64,000 nt of DNA from Calliopsis andreniformis (Eukaryota > Arthropoda > Insecta > Hymenoptera > Andrenidae). Under the pieces are notes generated by a model, which saw only the letters and a list, made by a program, of their open reading frames with translations, was not told the DNA's origin and did no database searches. Positions 1-12,698 of this stretch are shown piece by piece. The position numbers were made by a program, and so were the translations under genes. The stretch covers positions 1,798,001 through 1,862,000 of the forward strand of contig NW_027480449.1 in the NCBI RefSeq assembly GCF_051401765.1. The letters are read 5' to 3'. How positions within the stretch are numbered: position 1 is the stretch's first letter; each line of letters starts with the position of its first letter.

Positions 1-410
1 GGATTGAGGACTGAGTATTGAAGATTGAGGATTGGGTATTGAGGATTGAAGAATGAGGATTGAGGATTGAGGATTGAGGATTGGGGATTGAAGTTTCAGT
101 ATTGAGGATTAAAGATTGAGGATTGAGGATTGAGGATTGAGGATTGAGGATTGAAGATTGAGAATTGAGAATTGAGGTTTGAGGATTGAGGATTGAGGAT
201 TGAGGATTGAGGATTGAGGATTGAGTGTTGATGGTTGAGTATTGAGGATTGATGGCTGAGGGTTGTGTGTTGAGTATTGAGGATTGAGGACTGAGGATTG
301 AGGATAGAGGATTGAGGATTGAAGATTGAGTATTGATGATTGAATATTGAGGATTGAGTATTGAGGTTTGAGGATTGAGGACGAGGACTGACGGTTGAGG
401 ATTGAGGTTT
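1..410 (+). repeat. Block W, copy 1
   Basis: This stretch shares an ordered string of rare cells with 2247-2680. The string AAGTTTCAG at 91 recurs at 2337 (offset 2,246), and GATGGCTGAGGGTTGTGTG at 251 recurs at 2518 (offset 2,267), so the copies differ by net indels. A further partial relative lies near 8018-8130. The window cuts the left edge. Confidence 0.75.
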
Positions 411-2246
411 GAGGATTGAGGATTTAGGATTGAGGACTGAGGATTGAGGATTGAGGACTGAGCATTGAGGATTGAAGATTGAGGATGGAGGATGGAGGAT
501 GAGGACGGACGATTGAGGATTGAGGTTTGAGGATTGAGGATTGAGGATTGAGTACTAAGGATTGAGGATTGAGGATTGAGCATTGAGGATTGGACATTGA
601 GGACTGGGGATTGAGGATTTAAGTTTGAGGATTAAGGATTGAAGATTGGGTATTGAGGATCTAGGATTGGAGATTGATTATTGAGGATTGAAGATTGAGA
701 ATTGAGTATGAGGATTGAGGATTGAAGATTGAGAATTGAGGATTGAGGGTTGAGGATTGAGTATTGAAGATTGAGGATTGATGACTGAGGATTGACGACT
801 GAGGATTGGGCATTGAGGATTGATGATTGAAGATTGAGTATTGAGGATTGAATATTGAGGATTGAGGATTGAGGATTGAGGATTGAGGATTGAGGACTGA
901 AGATTGAGTATTGAGGATTGAAGGTTGAGGATTGTGGATTGAGGATTGAGGATTGAGGATTGAAGATTGAGTATTGATGCCTGAGGATTGAGGATTGAGG
1001 ATTGAGTACTGAGGGTTGAGGATTGAGGATTGAGCATTGAGGGTTGAAGGTTGAGGATTAAGGATTGAGGATTGAGGATTGAGGATTAGGGATTAAAAAT
1101 TGAATATTGATGATTGAAGATTGAGAATTGAGGATTGAGGGTTGTGGATTGAGGACGAGGACCGAGGGTTGAATATTGATGTTTGAGGCATGAGGATTGA
1201 GGATTGAGGACTGAGAATTGATGATTGAGGATTGAGGATAGAAGATTGAGGATTGGGTATTGAGGATTGAAGATTGAGGATTCAGGATTGAGGATTGAGG
1301 ATTGAGGATTGAGGATTGAGGATTGAGGATTGAAGATTGAGTACTGAGGATTGGAGATTGAGGATTGAGGATTGAGGATTGATGATTGAGGATTGAGCAT
1401 TGAAGATTGAGGATTGGGGATTGACGATTGACGATTGAGGATTGAGTATTGAGGATTGAAGATTGAGTATTGATGATTGAAGATTGAGGATTGAGGATTG
1501 AGTGTTGAGGATTGAGGACGAGGACTGACGGTTGGGGATTGAGGATTGAGCATTGAGGATTGAAGATTGATGACTGGGGATTGAGGATTGAAGATTGAGG
1601 ATTAAGGATTGCGGATTGGGGATTGAGGATCTTGGATTGGAGATTGATTATGGAGGATTGAAGATTGACGATTGAGGATTGAGGATTGAGAATTGAGAAT
1701 TGAGAATGAGGACTGTGAGTTGAGGATTGAGGTTTGAGGAATGAGGGTTGAGGGTTGAGGATTGAGGATTGAGGAATGAGGATTGAGGATTGAGGATTGA
1801 GTACTGAAGGTTGAGTATTGATGCCTGAGGATTGATGATTGAGGATTGAGGCTTGAGGATTGTGTATTGAAGATTGAGTATTGAGGATTGAAAATTGAGG
1901 ATTGAGGATTGAGGATTGAGGATGGAGGATGGAGGACGAGGACGGACGGTTGAGGATTGAGGTTTGGTGATTGACGATTGAGGATTGAGGACTGAGGATT
2001 GAGGATTGAGGATTGAGCATTGAGGATTGGGCATTGAGGACTGGGGATTGAGGATTGAAGATTGAGGATTAAGGATTGAAGATTGGGGATTGAGGATCTA
2101 GGATTGGAGATTGATTATTGAGGATTGAAGATTGAGGATTGAGGATTGTGGATTGAGAATTGAGAATTGAGTATGAGGACTGAGGGTTGAGGATTGAGGT
2201 TTGAGGAATGAGGATTGAGGTTTGAGGAATGAGGATTGAGGGTTGA
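411..2246 (+). repeat. Gene-free satellite stretch with three N landmarks
   Basis: Only heptamer cells are present. N landmarks sit at 658, 1628 and 2095. Open frames on the - strand, the largest about 320 codons at 1058-2020, overlap others in different frames carrying the same SSILNPQ motif and are not genes. Confidence 0.85.
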
Positions 2247-2680
2247 GGATTGAGGATTGAGGATTGAGGATTGAGGATTGGGTATTGAGGATTGAAGAAT
2301 GAGGATTGAGGATTGAGGAATGAGGATTGGGGATTGAAGTTTCAGTATTGAGGATTAAAGATTGAGGATTGAGGTTTGAGGATTGAGGATTGAGGATTGA
2401 AGATTGAGAATTGAGGATTGAGGGTTGAGGATTGAGGATTGAGGATTGAGGAATGAGGATTGAGGATTGAGGATTGAGGATTGAGGATTGAGGATTGATG
2501 GTTGAGTATTGAGGATTGATGGCTGAGGGTTGTGTGTTGAGTATTGAGGATTGAGGACTGAGGATTGAGGATAGAGGATTGAGGATTGAAGATTGAGTAT
2601 TGATGATTGAATATTGAGGATTGAGGATTGAGGTTTGAGGATTGAGGACGATGACTGACGGTTGAGGATTGAGGTTTGAG
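2247..2680 (+). repeat. Block W, copy 2
   Basis: Direct copy of 1-410, ending where block P copy 1 begins. The junction with block P lies close to the string GACGATGACTGACGG at about 2647. Confidence 0.7.
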
Positions 2681-3649
2681 GAATGAGGGTTGTGGTTGAG
2701 GATCGAGGATTGAGGATTGAGGATTGAGTATTGAAGATTGAGTATTGATTACTGAGGATTGAGGATTGAGGATTCAGGATTGATGATTGAGGATTGAAGA
2801 TTGATTATTGATGATTGAAGTTTGAGGATTGAGGATTGAGGGTTGAGGATTGAGGACGAGGACTGACGGTTGAGTATTGAGGTTTGAGGATTGAGGGTTG
2901 AGGATTGAGGACTGGGGATTGACGATTGAGTATTGAAGATAGAGGATTTATGACTGAGGATTGAGGATTGTGGATTGAGGATTGAGGATTGAAGATTGAG
3001 TATAGAGGATTGAATATTGAGGATTGAGGATTGAGGATTGAGGATTGAGGACGAGGACTGTCGGTTGAGGATTAAGGTTTGAGGATTGAGGGTTGAGGAT
3101 TGAGGACTGGGGATTGACGATTGAGTATTGAAGATTGAGGATTTATGACTGAGGATTGAGGATTGAGGATTGAGGATTGAGGATTGAAGGTTGAGTATTG
3201 AGGATTGAATATTGAGGATTGAGGATTGAGGATTGAGGATTGAGGACAGAGGATTGACGATTGAGTATTGAAGATTGAGGATTTATGACTGAGGATTGAG
3301 GATTAAGGATTGAAGACTGGGTATTGAGGATCTAGCATTGGAGATTCATTATTGAGTATTGAAGATTGAGGATTGAGGATTGAGGATTGAGAATTGAGAA
3401 TAGAGAATTGAGGATGAGGACTGAGGGTTGAGGATTGAGTTTTGAGGGATGAGGATTGAGGGCTGAGGATTGAGGGTTGAGCATTGTGGATTGAGGATAG
3501 AGTATTGAGGATTGAGGATTGAGGATTGAGGATTGAAGATTGAGTATTGAGGATTGAAGATTGAGGATTGAGGATTGAGGGTTGAGGATTGAGTATTGAG
3601 GATCGACGCTTGAGGATTGAGGGTTGAGGATGTAGGATAGAAGAGAGAG

Positions 3650-3762
3650 GACTGAGCGTTGAGGGTTGAGTGTTGAGAATTGATGCTTGAGGTTTGAGAT
3701 TTGATTATTGAATATTCTGTATTGAGTATTGAACCATGAGTATTCAGGACGTTCTATTGACT
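3650..3762 (+). repeat. L element, subfamily c
   Basis: Full 15-cell string ending in GACGTTCTATTGACT, a variant of the usual GATATTCT core. Its duplicate is at 9476. Confidence 0.85.
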
Positions 3763-4068
3763 ATTGAGAATTGAGGATTGATGGTTGAGTATTGAGGATT
3801 GATGGCTGAGGGTTGTGTGTTGAGTATTGAGGATTGAGGATTGAGGATTGAGGATAGAGGTTTGAGGATTGAAGATTGAGTATTGATGATTGAATATTGA
3901 GGATTGAGGATTGAGGTATGAGGATTGATGATTGAGGATTGAAGATTGATTACTGATGATTGAAGATTGAGGACTGGCGATTGAGGATTGAAGATTGAGG
4001 ATTAAGGATTGAGGATTGGCGATTGAGGATGTAGGATTGGAGATTGATTATTGAGGATTGAAGATTGA

Positions 4069-5170
4069 GGATTGAGGATTGAGAATTGAGAATTGAGAAC
4101 TGAGGGTGAGGACTGAGGGTTGAGGATTGACGTTTGAGGAACGAGGATTGAGGATTGAGGATTGAGGACTAAGGATTGACAATTGAGTATTGAAGATTGA
4201 GGATTGATGACTGAGGACTGAGGACTGAGGATTGAGGATTGAGGATTGATGATTGAAGATTGAGTATTGAGGATTCAATATTGAGGATTGAGGATTGATG
4301 ATTGAGGATTGAGGATTGAGGATTGAAGATTGAGGATTGGGTATTGAGGATTGAACATTGAGGATTGTGGATTGAGGATTGAAGGTTGAATATTGATGAA
4401 TGAAGATTGAGGATTGATGATTGAGGGTTGTGTATTGAGGACGAGGACTGAGGATTGAGTATTGATACTTGAGGTCTGTGGATTGAGGATTGAGGATTGA
4501 GGATTGAAGATTGAAGATTGAGTATTGAGGATTGAACATTGAGGATTGAGGATTGAGAAGTGAGGACTGGGGTTTGAAGATTGATTATTGAGGATTGAAG
4601 ATTGAGGATTGAGGATTGAGGTTTGAGGATTGAGGGTTGAAGATTGAGGATTGAGTATTGAGTATTGAGGATGGAGGATTGAGGATTGAGGATTGAAGAT
4701 TGAGGATTGAGGATTGAGGATTGAGGATTGAGGATTGAGCATTGAAGATTGAGGATTGGGGATTGAGGATTGACGGTTGAAGATTGAGTATTGAGGATTG
4801 AAGATTGAGTATTGATGATTGAAGATTGAGGATTAGGGATTGAGTGTTGAGGATTGAGGACGAGGACTGACGGTTGAGGATTGAGGATTGAGCATTGAGG
4901 ATTGAAGATTGATGACTGGGGATTGAGGACTCAAGATTGAGGATTAAGGATTGAAGATTGGGGATTGAGGATCTTGGATTGGAGATTGATTATTGAGGAT
5001 TGAAGGTTGACGATTGAGGATTGAGGATTGAGGATTGAGAATTGAGAATGAGGACTGAGAGTTGAGGATTGAGGTTTGAGGAATGAGGATTGAGGTTTGA
5101 GGGCTGAGGATTGAGGATTGAGGATTGAGGATTGGTGATTGAAGATTGAGTATTGAGGATTGAAGATTGA
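4069..5170 (+). repeat. Tandem unit Q1 (1,102 bp)
   Basis: Adjacent direct duplicate of 5171-6272. GAGGGTGAGG lies at 4103 and 5205 and GAGAAGTGAGG at 4555 and 5657, both 1,102 apart. The units differ by scattered single substitutions, so the duplication is much younger than the divergence between heptamer cells. Edges are approximate. Confidence 0.85.
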
Positions 5171-6272
5171 GGATTGAGGATTGAGAATTGAGAACTGAGA
5201 ATTGAGGGTGAGGACTGAGTGTTGAGGATTGTGGTTTGAGGAACGAGGATTGAGGATTGAGGATTGAGGACTAAGGATTGACAATTGAGTATTGAAGATT
5301 GAGGATTGATGACTGAGGATTGAGGACTGAGGATTGAGGATTGAGGATTGATGATTGAAGATTGAGTATTGAGGATTCAATATTGAGGATTGAGGATTGA
5401 TGATTGAGGATTGAGGATTGAGGATTGAAGATTGAGGATTGGGTATTGAGGATTGAACATTGAGGATTGTGGATTGAGGATTGAAGGTTGAATATTGATG
5501 AATGAAGATTGAGGATTGATGATTGAGGGTTGTGTATTGAGGACGAGGACTGAGGATTGAGTATTGATACTTGAGGTCTGTGGATTGAGGATTGAGGATT
5601 GAGGATTGAAGATTGAAGATTGAGTATTGAGGATTGAACATTGAGGATTGCGGATTGAGAAGTGAGGACTGGGGTTTGAAGATTGATTATTGAGGATTGA
5701 AGATTGAGGATTGAGGATTGAGGTTTGAGGATTGAGGGTTGAAGATTGAGGATTGAGTATTGAGTATTGAGGATGGAGGATTGAGGATTGAGGATTGAAG
5801 ATTGAGGATTGAGGATTGAGGATTGAGGATTGAGGATTGAGCATTGAAGATTGAGGATTGGGGATTGAGGATTGACGGTTGAAGATTGAGTATTGAGGAT
5901 TGAAGATTGAGTATTGATGATTGAAGATTGAGGATTAGGGATTGAGTGTTGAGGATTGAGGACGAGGACTGACGGTTGAGTATTGAGGATTGAGCATTGA
6001 GGATTGAAGATTGATGACTGGGGATTGAGGACTCAAGATTGAGGATTAAGGATTGAAGATTGGGGATTGAGGATCTTGGATTGGAGATTGATTATTGAGG
6101 ATTGAAGATTGACGATTGAGGATTGAGGATTGAGGATTGAGAATTGAGAATGAGGACTGAGAGTTGAGGATTGAGGTTTGAGGAATGAGGATTGAGGTTT
6201 GAGGACTGAGGATTGAGGATTGAGGATTGAGGATTGGTGATTGAAGATTGAGTATTGAGGATTGAAGATTGA
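5171..6272 (+). repeat. Tandem unit Q2 (1,102 bp)
   Basis: Second unit of the Q pair, immediately following Q1. The same pair reappears inside block P copy 2 with its first unit shortened. 1,102 is 157 heptamers plus 3 nt, so the duplication did not preserve overall phase. Confidence 0.85.
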
Positions 6273-6332
6273 GGATTGAAGATTGAGGATTGAGGATGGA
6301 GGATGAGGGCTGAGGGTTGCGGATTGAGGTTT

Positions 6333-6371
6333 GAGTATTGAATCCTGAGAATTCAGGGTATTCTATTGAGT
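6333..6371 (+). repeat. Half L element, class g
   Basis: Last 39 bp of L, with an EcoRI site at 6349 and core GGTATTCTATTGAG. Duplicate at 11880. Confidence 0.8.
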
Positions 6372-6869
6372 ATCGATAAATGTGGATTGATGGTTGGGTA
6401 TTGAGCATTGGGGATTGAGGATTGAGTATTGAAGATTGAGGATTGATGATTGAGGATTGAGGATTGAGGATTGAGGATTGAGGACTGAGGATTGAGGATT
6501 GAGGATTGAGGGTTGAAGATTGAGGATTGAGGATTGAGGATTGAGGATTGAGGATTGAGGATTGAGCAATTGAGGATTGAGGATTGAGGATTGAGGATTG
6601 AGGATTGAAGATAGAGTATTGAGGATTGAAGATTGAGGATTGAGGATTGAGGATTGAGGATTGAGGATTGAGCATTGAAGATTGAGGATTGTGGATTGAG
6701 GATTGACGATTGAGGATTGAGTATTGAGGATTGAAGATTGAGTATTGATGATTGAAGATTGAGGATTGGGGATTGAGTGTTGTGTATTGAGGACGAGGAC
6801 TGACGGTTGAGGATTGAGGATTGAGCATTGAGGATTGAAGATTGATGACTGGGGATTGAGGACTCAAGA

Positions 6870-7323
6870 TTGAGGATTAAGGATTGAAGATTGGGGATTG
6901 AGGATCTTGGATTGGAGATTGATTATTGAGGATTGAGGATTGACGACTGAGGATTGAGGATTGAGGATTGAGAATTGAGAATGAGAACTGAGAGTTGAGG
7001 ATTGAGGTTTGAGGAATGAGGATTGAGGGTTGAGGATTGAGGATTGAGGATTGAGGATTGAGGATTGAGGATTGAGTATTGAAGATTGAGTGTTGATGCC
7101 TGAGGACTGAGGATTGAGCATTGAGGACTGAGGATTGAGGGTTGAGGATTGAGCATTGAGGATTGGAGATTGAGGACTGGGGATTGAGGATTGAAGATTG
7201 AGGATTAAGAATTGAAGATTGGGAATTGAGGATCTAGGATTGGAGATTGATTATTGAGGATTGAAGATTGAGGATTGAGGATTGAGGATTGAGGACTGAG
7301 GGTTGAAGATTGAGGATTAAGGA
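6870..7323 (+). repeat. Tandem unit R1 (454 bp)
   Basis: Direct duplicate of 7324-7777. GATCTTGG at 6903 and 7357, and GATCTAGG at 7231 and 7685, are both 454 apart. It carries two N landmarks of different subtype. R1 overlaps the end of block P copy 1, and the R duplication is absent from copy 2. Confidence 0.85.
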
Positions 7324-7777
7324 TTGAGGATTAAGGATTGAAGATTGGGGATTGAGGATCTTGGATTGGAGATTGATTATTGAGGATTGAGGATTGACGA
7401 CTGAGGATTGAGGATTGAGGATTGAGAATTGAGAATGAGAACTGAGAGTTGAGGATTGAGGTTTGAGGAATGAGGATTGAGGGTTGAGGATTGAGGATTG
7501 AGGAGTGAGGATTGAGGATTGAGGATTGAGTATTGAAGATTGAGTGTTGATGCCTGAGGACTGAGGATTGAGCATTGAGGACTGAGGATTGAGGGTTGAG
7601 GATTGAGCATTGAGGATTGGAGATTGAGGACTGGGGATTGAGGATTGAAGATTGAGGATTAAGGATTGAAGATTGGGAATTGAGGATCTAGGATTGGAGA
7701 TTGATTATTGAGGATTGAAGATTGAGGATTGAGGATTGAGGATTGAGGACTGAGGGTTGAAGATTGAGGATTAAGGA
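7324..7777 (+). repeat. Tandem unit R2 (454 bp)
   Basis: Second unit of the R pair. One clear difference is a shortened heptamer in R2 near 7502 giving GAGGAGTGAGG where R1 has GAGGATTGAGG. Identity is otherwise very high by eye. Confidence 0.85.
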
Positions 7778-8506
7778 TTGAGGATTGAGGATTGAAGATT
7801 GAGGATTAAAGATTGACTATTGATGATTGAAGATTGAGGATTGAGGATTGAGGGTTGTGGATTGAGGACGAGTACTGAGGGTTGAGTGCTGATACTTGAG
7901 GTCTGAGGATTGAGGATTGTGGATTGCGAATTGAGGACTGAGGATTGAAGATAGAGGATTGGGTATTAAGGATTGAAGAATGAGGATTCAGGATTGAGGA
8001 TTGCGGATTGGGGATTGAAGTTTCGGTATTGAGGATTAAAGATTGAGGATTGAGGATTGAGTATTGATGATTGAATATTGAGGATTGAGGATTGAGGTTT
8101 GAGGATTGCGGACGATGACTGACGGTTGAGGATTGAGGTTTGAGGATTGAGGATTGAGGATTGAGGACTGAGGATTGAGGATTGAGGATTGAGGACTGAG
8201 CATTGAGGATTGAAGATTGAGGATGGAGGATGGTGGATGAGGACGGACGATTGAGGATTGAGGTTTGAGGATTGAGGATTGATGATTGAGGACTGAGGAT
8301 TGAAGATTGAGGATTGAGCATTGAGGATTGGACATTGAGGACTCGGGATTGTGGATTGAAGATTGAGGATTAAGGATTGAAGATTGGGGATTGAGGATCT
8401 AGGATTGGAGATTGATTATTGAGGATTGAAGATTGAGGATTGAAGATTGAGGATTGAGAATTGAGAATTGAGTATGAGGACTGAGGGTTGAGGATTGAGG
8501 TTTGAG
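7778..8506 (+). repeat. Satellite spacer between the P copies
   Basis: Gene-free heptamer cells. It includes a partial relative of block W (AAGTTTCGG at 8018) and an N landmark at 8396. Its right end, leading into block P copy 2, resembles 2100-2210 more than the sequence just left of copy 1, which places the left duplication breakpoint near 8507. Confidence 0.75.
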
Positions 8507-9475
8507 GAATGAGGGTTGTGGTTGAGGATCGAGGATTGAGGATTGAGGATTGAGTATTGAAGATTGAGTATTGATTACTGAGGATTGAGGATTGAGGATT
8601 CAGGATTGATGATTGAGGATTGAAGATTGATTATTGATGATTGAAGTTTGAGGATTGAGGATTGAGGGTTGAGGATTGAGGACGAGGACTGACGGTTGAG
8701 TATTGAGGTTTGAGGATTGAGGGTTGAGGATTGAGGACTGGGGATTGACGATTGAGTATTGAAGATAGAGGATTTATGACTGAGGATTGAGGATTGTGGA
8801 TTGAGGATTGAGGATTGAAGATTGAGTATAGAGGATTGAATATTGAGGATTGAGGATTGAGGATTGAGGATTGAGGACGAGGACTGTCGGTTGAGGATTA
8901 AGGTTTGAGGATTGAGGGTTGAGGATTGAGGACTGGGGATTGACGATTGAGTATTGAAGATTGAGGATTTATGACTGAGGATTGAGGATTGAGGATTGAG
9001 GATTGAGGATTGAAGGTTGAGTATTGAGGATTGAATATTGAGGATTGAGGATTGAGGATTGAGGATTGAGGACAGAGGATTGACGATTGAGTATTGAAGA
9101 TTGAGGATTTATGACTGAGGATTGAGGATTAAGGATTGAAGACTGGGTATTGAGGATCTAGCATTGGAGATTCATTATTGAGTATTGAAGATTGAGGATT
9201 GAGGATTGAGGATTGAGAATTGAGAATAGAGAATTGAGGATGAGGACTGAGGGTTGAGGATTGAGTTTTGAGGGATGAGGATTGAGGGCTGAGGATTGAG
9301 GGTTGAGCATTGTGGATTGAGGATAGAGTATTGAGGATTGAGGATTGAGGATTGAGGATTGAAGATTGAGTATTGAGGATTGAAGATTGAGGATTGAGGA
9401 TTGAGGGTTGAGGATTGAGTATTGAGGATCGACGCTTGAGGATTGAGGGTTGAGGATGTAGGATAGAAGAGAGAG

Positions 9476-9588
9476 GACTGAGCGTTGAGGGTTGAGTGTT
9501 GAGAATTGATGCTTGAGGTTTGAGATTTGATTATTGAATATTCTGTATTGAGTATTGAACCATGAGTATTCAGGACGTTCTATTGACT
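9476..9588 (+). repeat. L element, subfamily c
   Basis: Copy of the element at 3650, offset 5,826, in block P copy 2. Confidence 0.85.
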
Positions 9589-9601
9589 ATTGAGAATTGA
9601 G

Positions 9602-9713
9602 GATTGATGGTTGAGTATTGAGGATTGATGGCTGAGGGTTGTGTGTTGAGTATTGAAGATTGATGGTTGAGTATTGAGGATTGATGGCTGAGGGTTGTGT
9701 GTTGAGTATTGAG
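9602..9713 (+). repeat. 56-bp tandem duplication (2 units)
   Basis: The string starting GATTGATGGTTGAGTATTG is present at 9602 and again at 9658. Block P copy 1 has a single unit at 3776. The unit is exactly eight heptamers, so register is kept. A young, small-scale expansion specific to copy 2. Confidence 0.85.
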
Positions 9714-10717
9714 GATTGAGGATTGAGGATTGAGGATAGAGGTTTGAGGATTGAAGATTGAGTATTGATGATTGAATATTGAGGATTGAGGATTGAGGTA
9801 TGAGGATTGATGATTGAGGATTGAAGATTGATTACTGATGATTGAAGATTGAGGACTGGCGATTGAGGATTGAGGATTGAGAATTGAGAATTGAGAACTG
9901 AGGGTGAGGACTGAGGGTTGAGGATTGACGTTTGAGGAACGAGGATTGAGGATTGAGGATAGAGGACTAAGGATTGACAATTGAGTATTGAAGATTGAGG
10001 ATTGATGACTGAGGATTGAGGACTGAGGATTGAGGATTGAGGATTGATGATTGAAGATTGAGTATTGAGGATTCAATATTGAGGATTGAGGATTGAGGAT
10101 TGAGAAGTGAGGACTGGGGTTTGAAGATTGATTATTGAGGATTGAAGATTGAGGATTGAGGATTGAGGTTTGAGGATTGAGGGTTGAAGATTGAGGATTG
10201 AGTATTGAGTATTGAGGATGGAGGATTGAGGATTGAGGATTGAAGATTGAGGATTGAGGATTGAGGATTGAGGATTGAGGATTGAGCATTGAAGATTGAG
10301 GATTGGGGATTGAGGATTGACGGTTGAAGATTGAGTATTGTGGATTGAAGATTGAGTATTGATGATTGAAGATTGAGGATTAGGGATTGAGTGTTGAGGA
10401 TTGAGGACGAGGACTGACGGTTGAGGATTGAGGATTGAGCATTGAGGATTGAAGATTGATGACTGGGGATTGAGGACTCAAGATTGAGGATTAAGGATTG
10501 AAGATTGGGGATTGAGGATCTTGGATTGGAGATTGATTATTGAGGATTGAAGGTTGACGATTGAGGATTGAGGATTGAGGATTGAGAATTGAGAATGAGG
10601 ACTGAGAGTTGAGGATTGAGGTTTGAGGAATGAGGATTGAGGTTTGAGGGCTGAGGATTGAGGATTGAGGATTGAGGATTGGTGATTGAAGATTGAGTAT
10701 TGAGGATTGAAGATTGA

Positions 10718-11819
10718 GGATTGAGGATTGAGAATTGAGAACTGAGAATTGAGGGTGAGGACTGAGTGTTGAGGATTGTGGTTTGAGGAACGAGGATTGA
10801 GGATTGAGGATTGAGGACTAAGGATTGACAATTGAGTATTGAAGATTGAGGATTGATGACTGAGGATTGAGGACTGAGGATTGAGGATTGAGGATTGATG
10901 ATTGAAGATTGAGTATTGAGGATTCAATATTGAGGATTGAGGATTGATGATTGAGGATTGAGGATTGAGGATTGAAGATTGAGGATTGGGTATTGAGGAT
11001 TGAACATTGAGGATTGTGGATTGAGGATTGAAGGTTGAATATTGATGAATGAAGATTGAGGATTGATGATTGAGGGTTGTGTATTGAGGACGAGGACTGA
11101 GGATTGAGTATTGATACTTGAGGTCTGTGGATTGAGGATTGAGGATTGAGGATTGAAGATTGAAGATTGAGTATTGAGGATTGAACATTGAGGATTGAGG
11201 ATTGAGAAGTGAGGACTGGGGTTTGAAGATTGATTATTGAGGATTGAAGATTGAGGATTGAGGATTGAGGTTTGAGGATTGAGGGTTGAAGATTGAGGAT
11301 TGAGTATTGAGTATTGAGGATGGAGGATTGAGGATTGAGGATTGAAGATTGAGGATTGAGGATTGAGGATTGAGGATTGAGGATTGAGCATTGAAGATTG
11401 AGGATTGGGGATTGAGGTTTGACGGTTGAAGATTGAGTATTGAGGATTGAAGATTGAGCATTGATGATTGAAGATTGAGGATTAGGGATTGAGTGTTGAG
11501 GATTGAGGACGAGGACTGACGGTTGAGTATTGAGGATTGAGCATTGAGGATTGAAGATTGATGACTGGGGATTGAGGACTCAAGATTGAGGATTAAGGAT
11601 TGAAGATTGGGGATTGAGGATCTTGGATTGGAGATTGATTATTGAGGATTGAAGATTGACGATTGAGGATTGAGGATTGAGGATTGAGAATTGAGAATGA
11701 GGACTGAGAGTTGAGGATTGAGGTTTGAGGAATGAGGATTGAGGTTTGAGGACTGAGGATTGAGGATTGAGGATTGAGGATTGGTGATTGAAGATTGAGT
11801 ATTGAGGATTGAAGATTGA
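10718..11819 (+). repeat. Tandem unit Q2 within block P copy 2
   Basis: Counterpart of 5171-6272 at offset 5,547. GAGAAGTGAGG lies at 11204, which is 1,102 after its partner at 10102, so the tandem pair existed before block P was copied. The first unit, ending at about 10717, is shortened by deletions. Confidence 0.8.
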
Positions 11820-11879
11820 GGATTGAAGATTGAGGATTGAGGATGGAGGATGAGGGCTGAGGGTTGCGGATTGAGGTTT

Positions 11880-11918
11880 GAGTATTGAATCCTGAGAATT
11901 CAGGGTATTCTATTGAGT
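11880..11918 (+). repeat. Half L element, class g
   Basis: Copy of 6333 at offset 5,547, with EcoRI site at 11896. Confidence 0.8.
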
Positions 11919-12698
11919 ATCGATAAATGTGGATTGATGGTTGGGTATTGAGCATTGGGGATTGAGGATTGAGTATTGAAGATTGAGGATTGATGATTGA
12001 GGATTGAGGATTGAGGATTGAGGATTGAGGACTGAGGATTGAGGATTGAGGATTGAGGGTTGAAGATTGAGGATTGAGGATTGAGGATTGAGGATTGAGG
12101 ATTGAGGATTGAGCAATTGAGGATTGAGGATTGAGGATTGAGGATTGAGGATTGAAGATAGAGTATTGAGGATTGAAGATTGAGGATTGAGGATTGAGGA
12201 TTGAGGATTGAGGATTGAGCATTGAAGATTGAGGATTGTGGATTGAGGATTGACGATTGAGGATTGAGTATTGAGGATTGAAGATTGAGTATTGATGATT
12301 GAAGATTGAGGATTGGGGATTGAGTGTTGAGGATTGAGGACGAGGACTGACGCTTGAGGATTGAGGATTGAGCATTGAGGGTTGAAGATTGATGACTGGG
12401 GATTGAGGACTCAAGATTGAGGATTAAGGATTGAAGATTGGGGATTGAGGATCTTGGATTGGAGATTGATTATTGAGGATTGAGGATTGACGACTGAGGA
12501 TTGAGGATTGAGGATTGAGAATTGAGAATGAGGACTGAGAGTTGAGGATTGAGGTTTGAGGAATGAGGATTGAGGGTTGAGGATTGAGGATTGAGGATTG
12601 AGGATTGAGGATTGAGGATTGAGTATTGAAGATTGAGTATTGATGCCTGAGGACTGAGGATTGAGCATTGAGGACTGAGGATTGAGGGTTGAGGATTG

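Larger units (their letters stand above)
2681..7151 (+). repeat. Block P, copy 1 (about 4.4-kb direct repeat)
   Basis: Nearly base-for-base the same as 8507-12698. Shared rare strings give an offset of 5,826 in the left part (GAACCATGAG at 3731 and 9557) and 5,547 in the right part (GAGAAGTGAGG at 4555 and 10102; CTGAGAATTCAGGGTATTC at 6346 and 11893). The offset change is explained by indels in copy 2. It contains the 1,102-bp tandem pair Q, one full L element at 3650, one half L element at 6333, and N landmarks. No gene is present. Confidence 0.9.
8507..12698 (+). repeat. Block P, copy 2
   Basis: Direct copy of 2681-7151. It differs by a 56-bp internal tandem duplication near 9602-9713, an 84-bp deletion near 9870 and a further loss of about 251 bp near 10085, which together account for the offset falling from 5,826 to 5,547. 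Right of 12698 the copies part: copy 1 goes on with GAGCATT, copy 2 with plain GAGGATT cells. It carries a full L element at 9476 and a half L element at 11880. Confidence 0.9.

Noticed and set aside
4069..6272. Mobile element with terminal repeats as the cause of the Q, P or T duplications
   Set aside because: The blocks have no transposase-like frame, no inverted ends and no target-site duplications distinguishable from the array. Unequal exchange or replication slippage explains them better.
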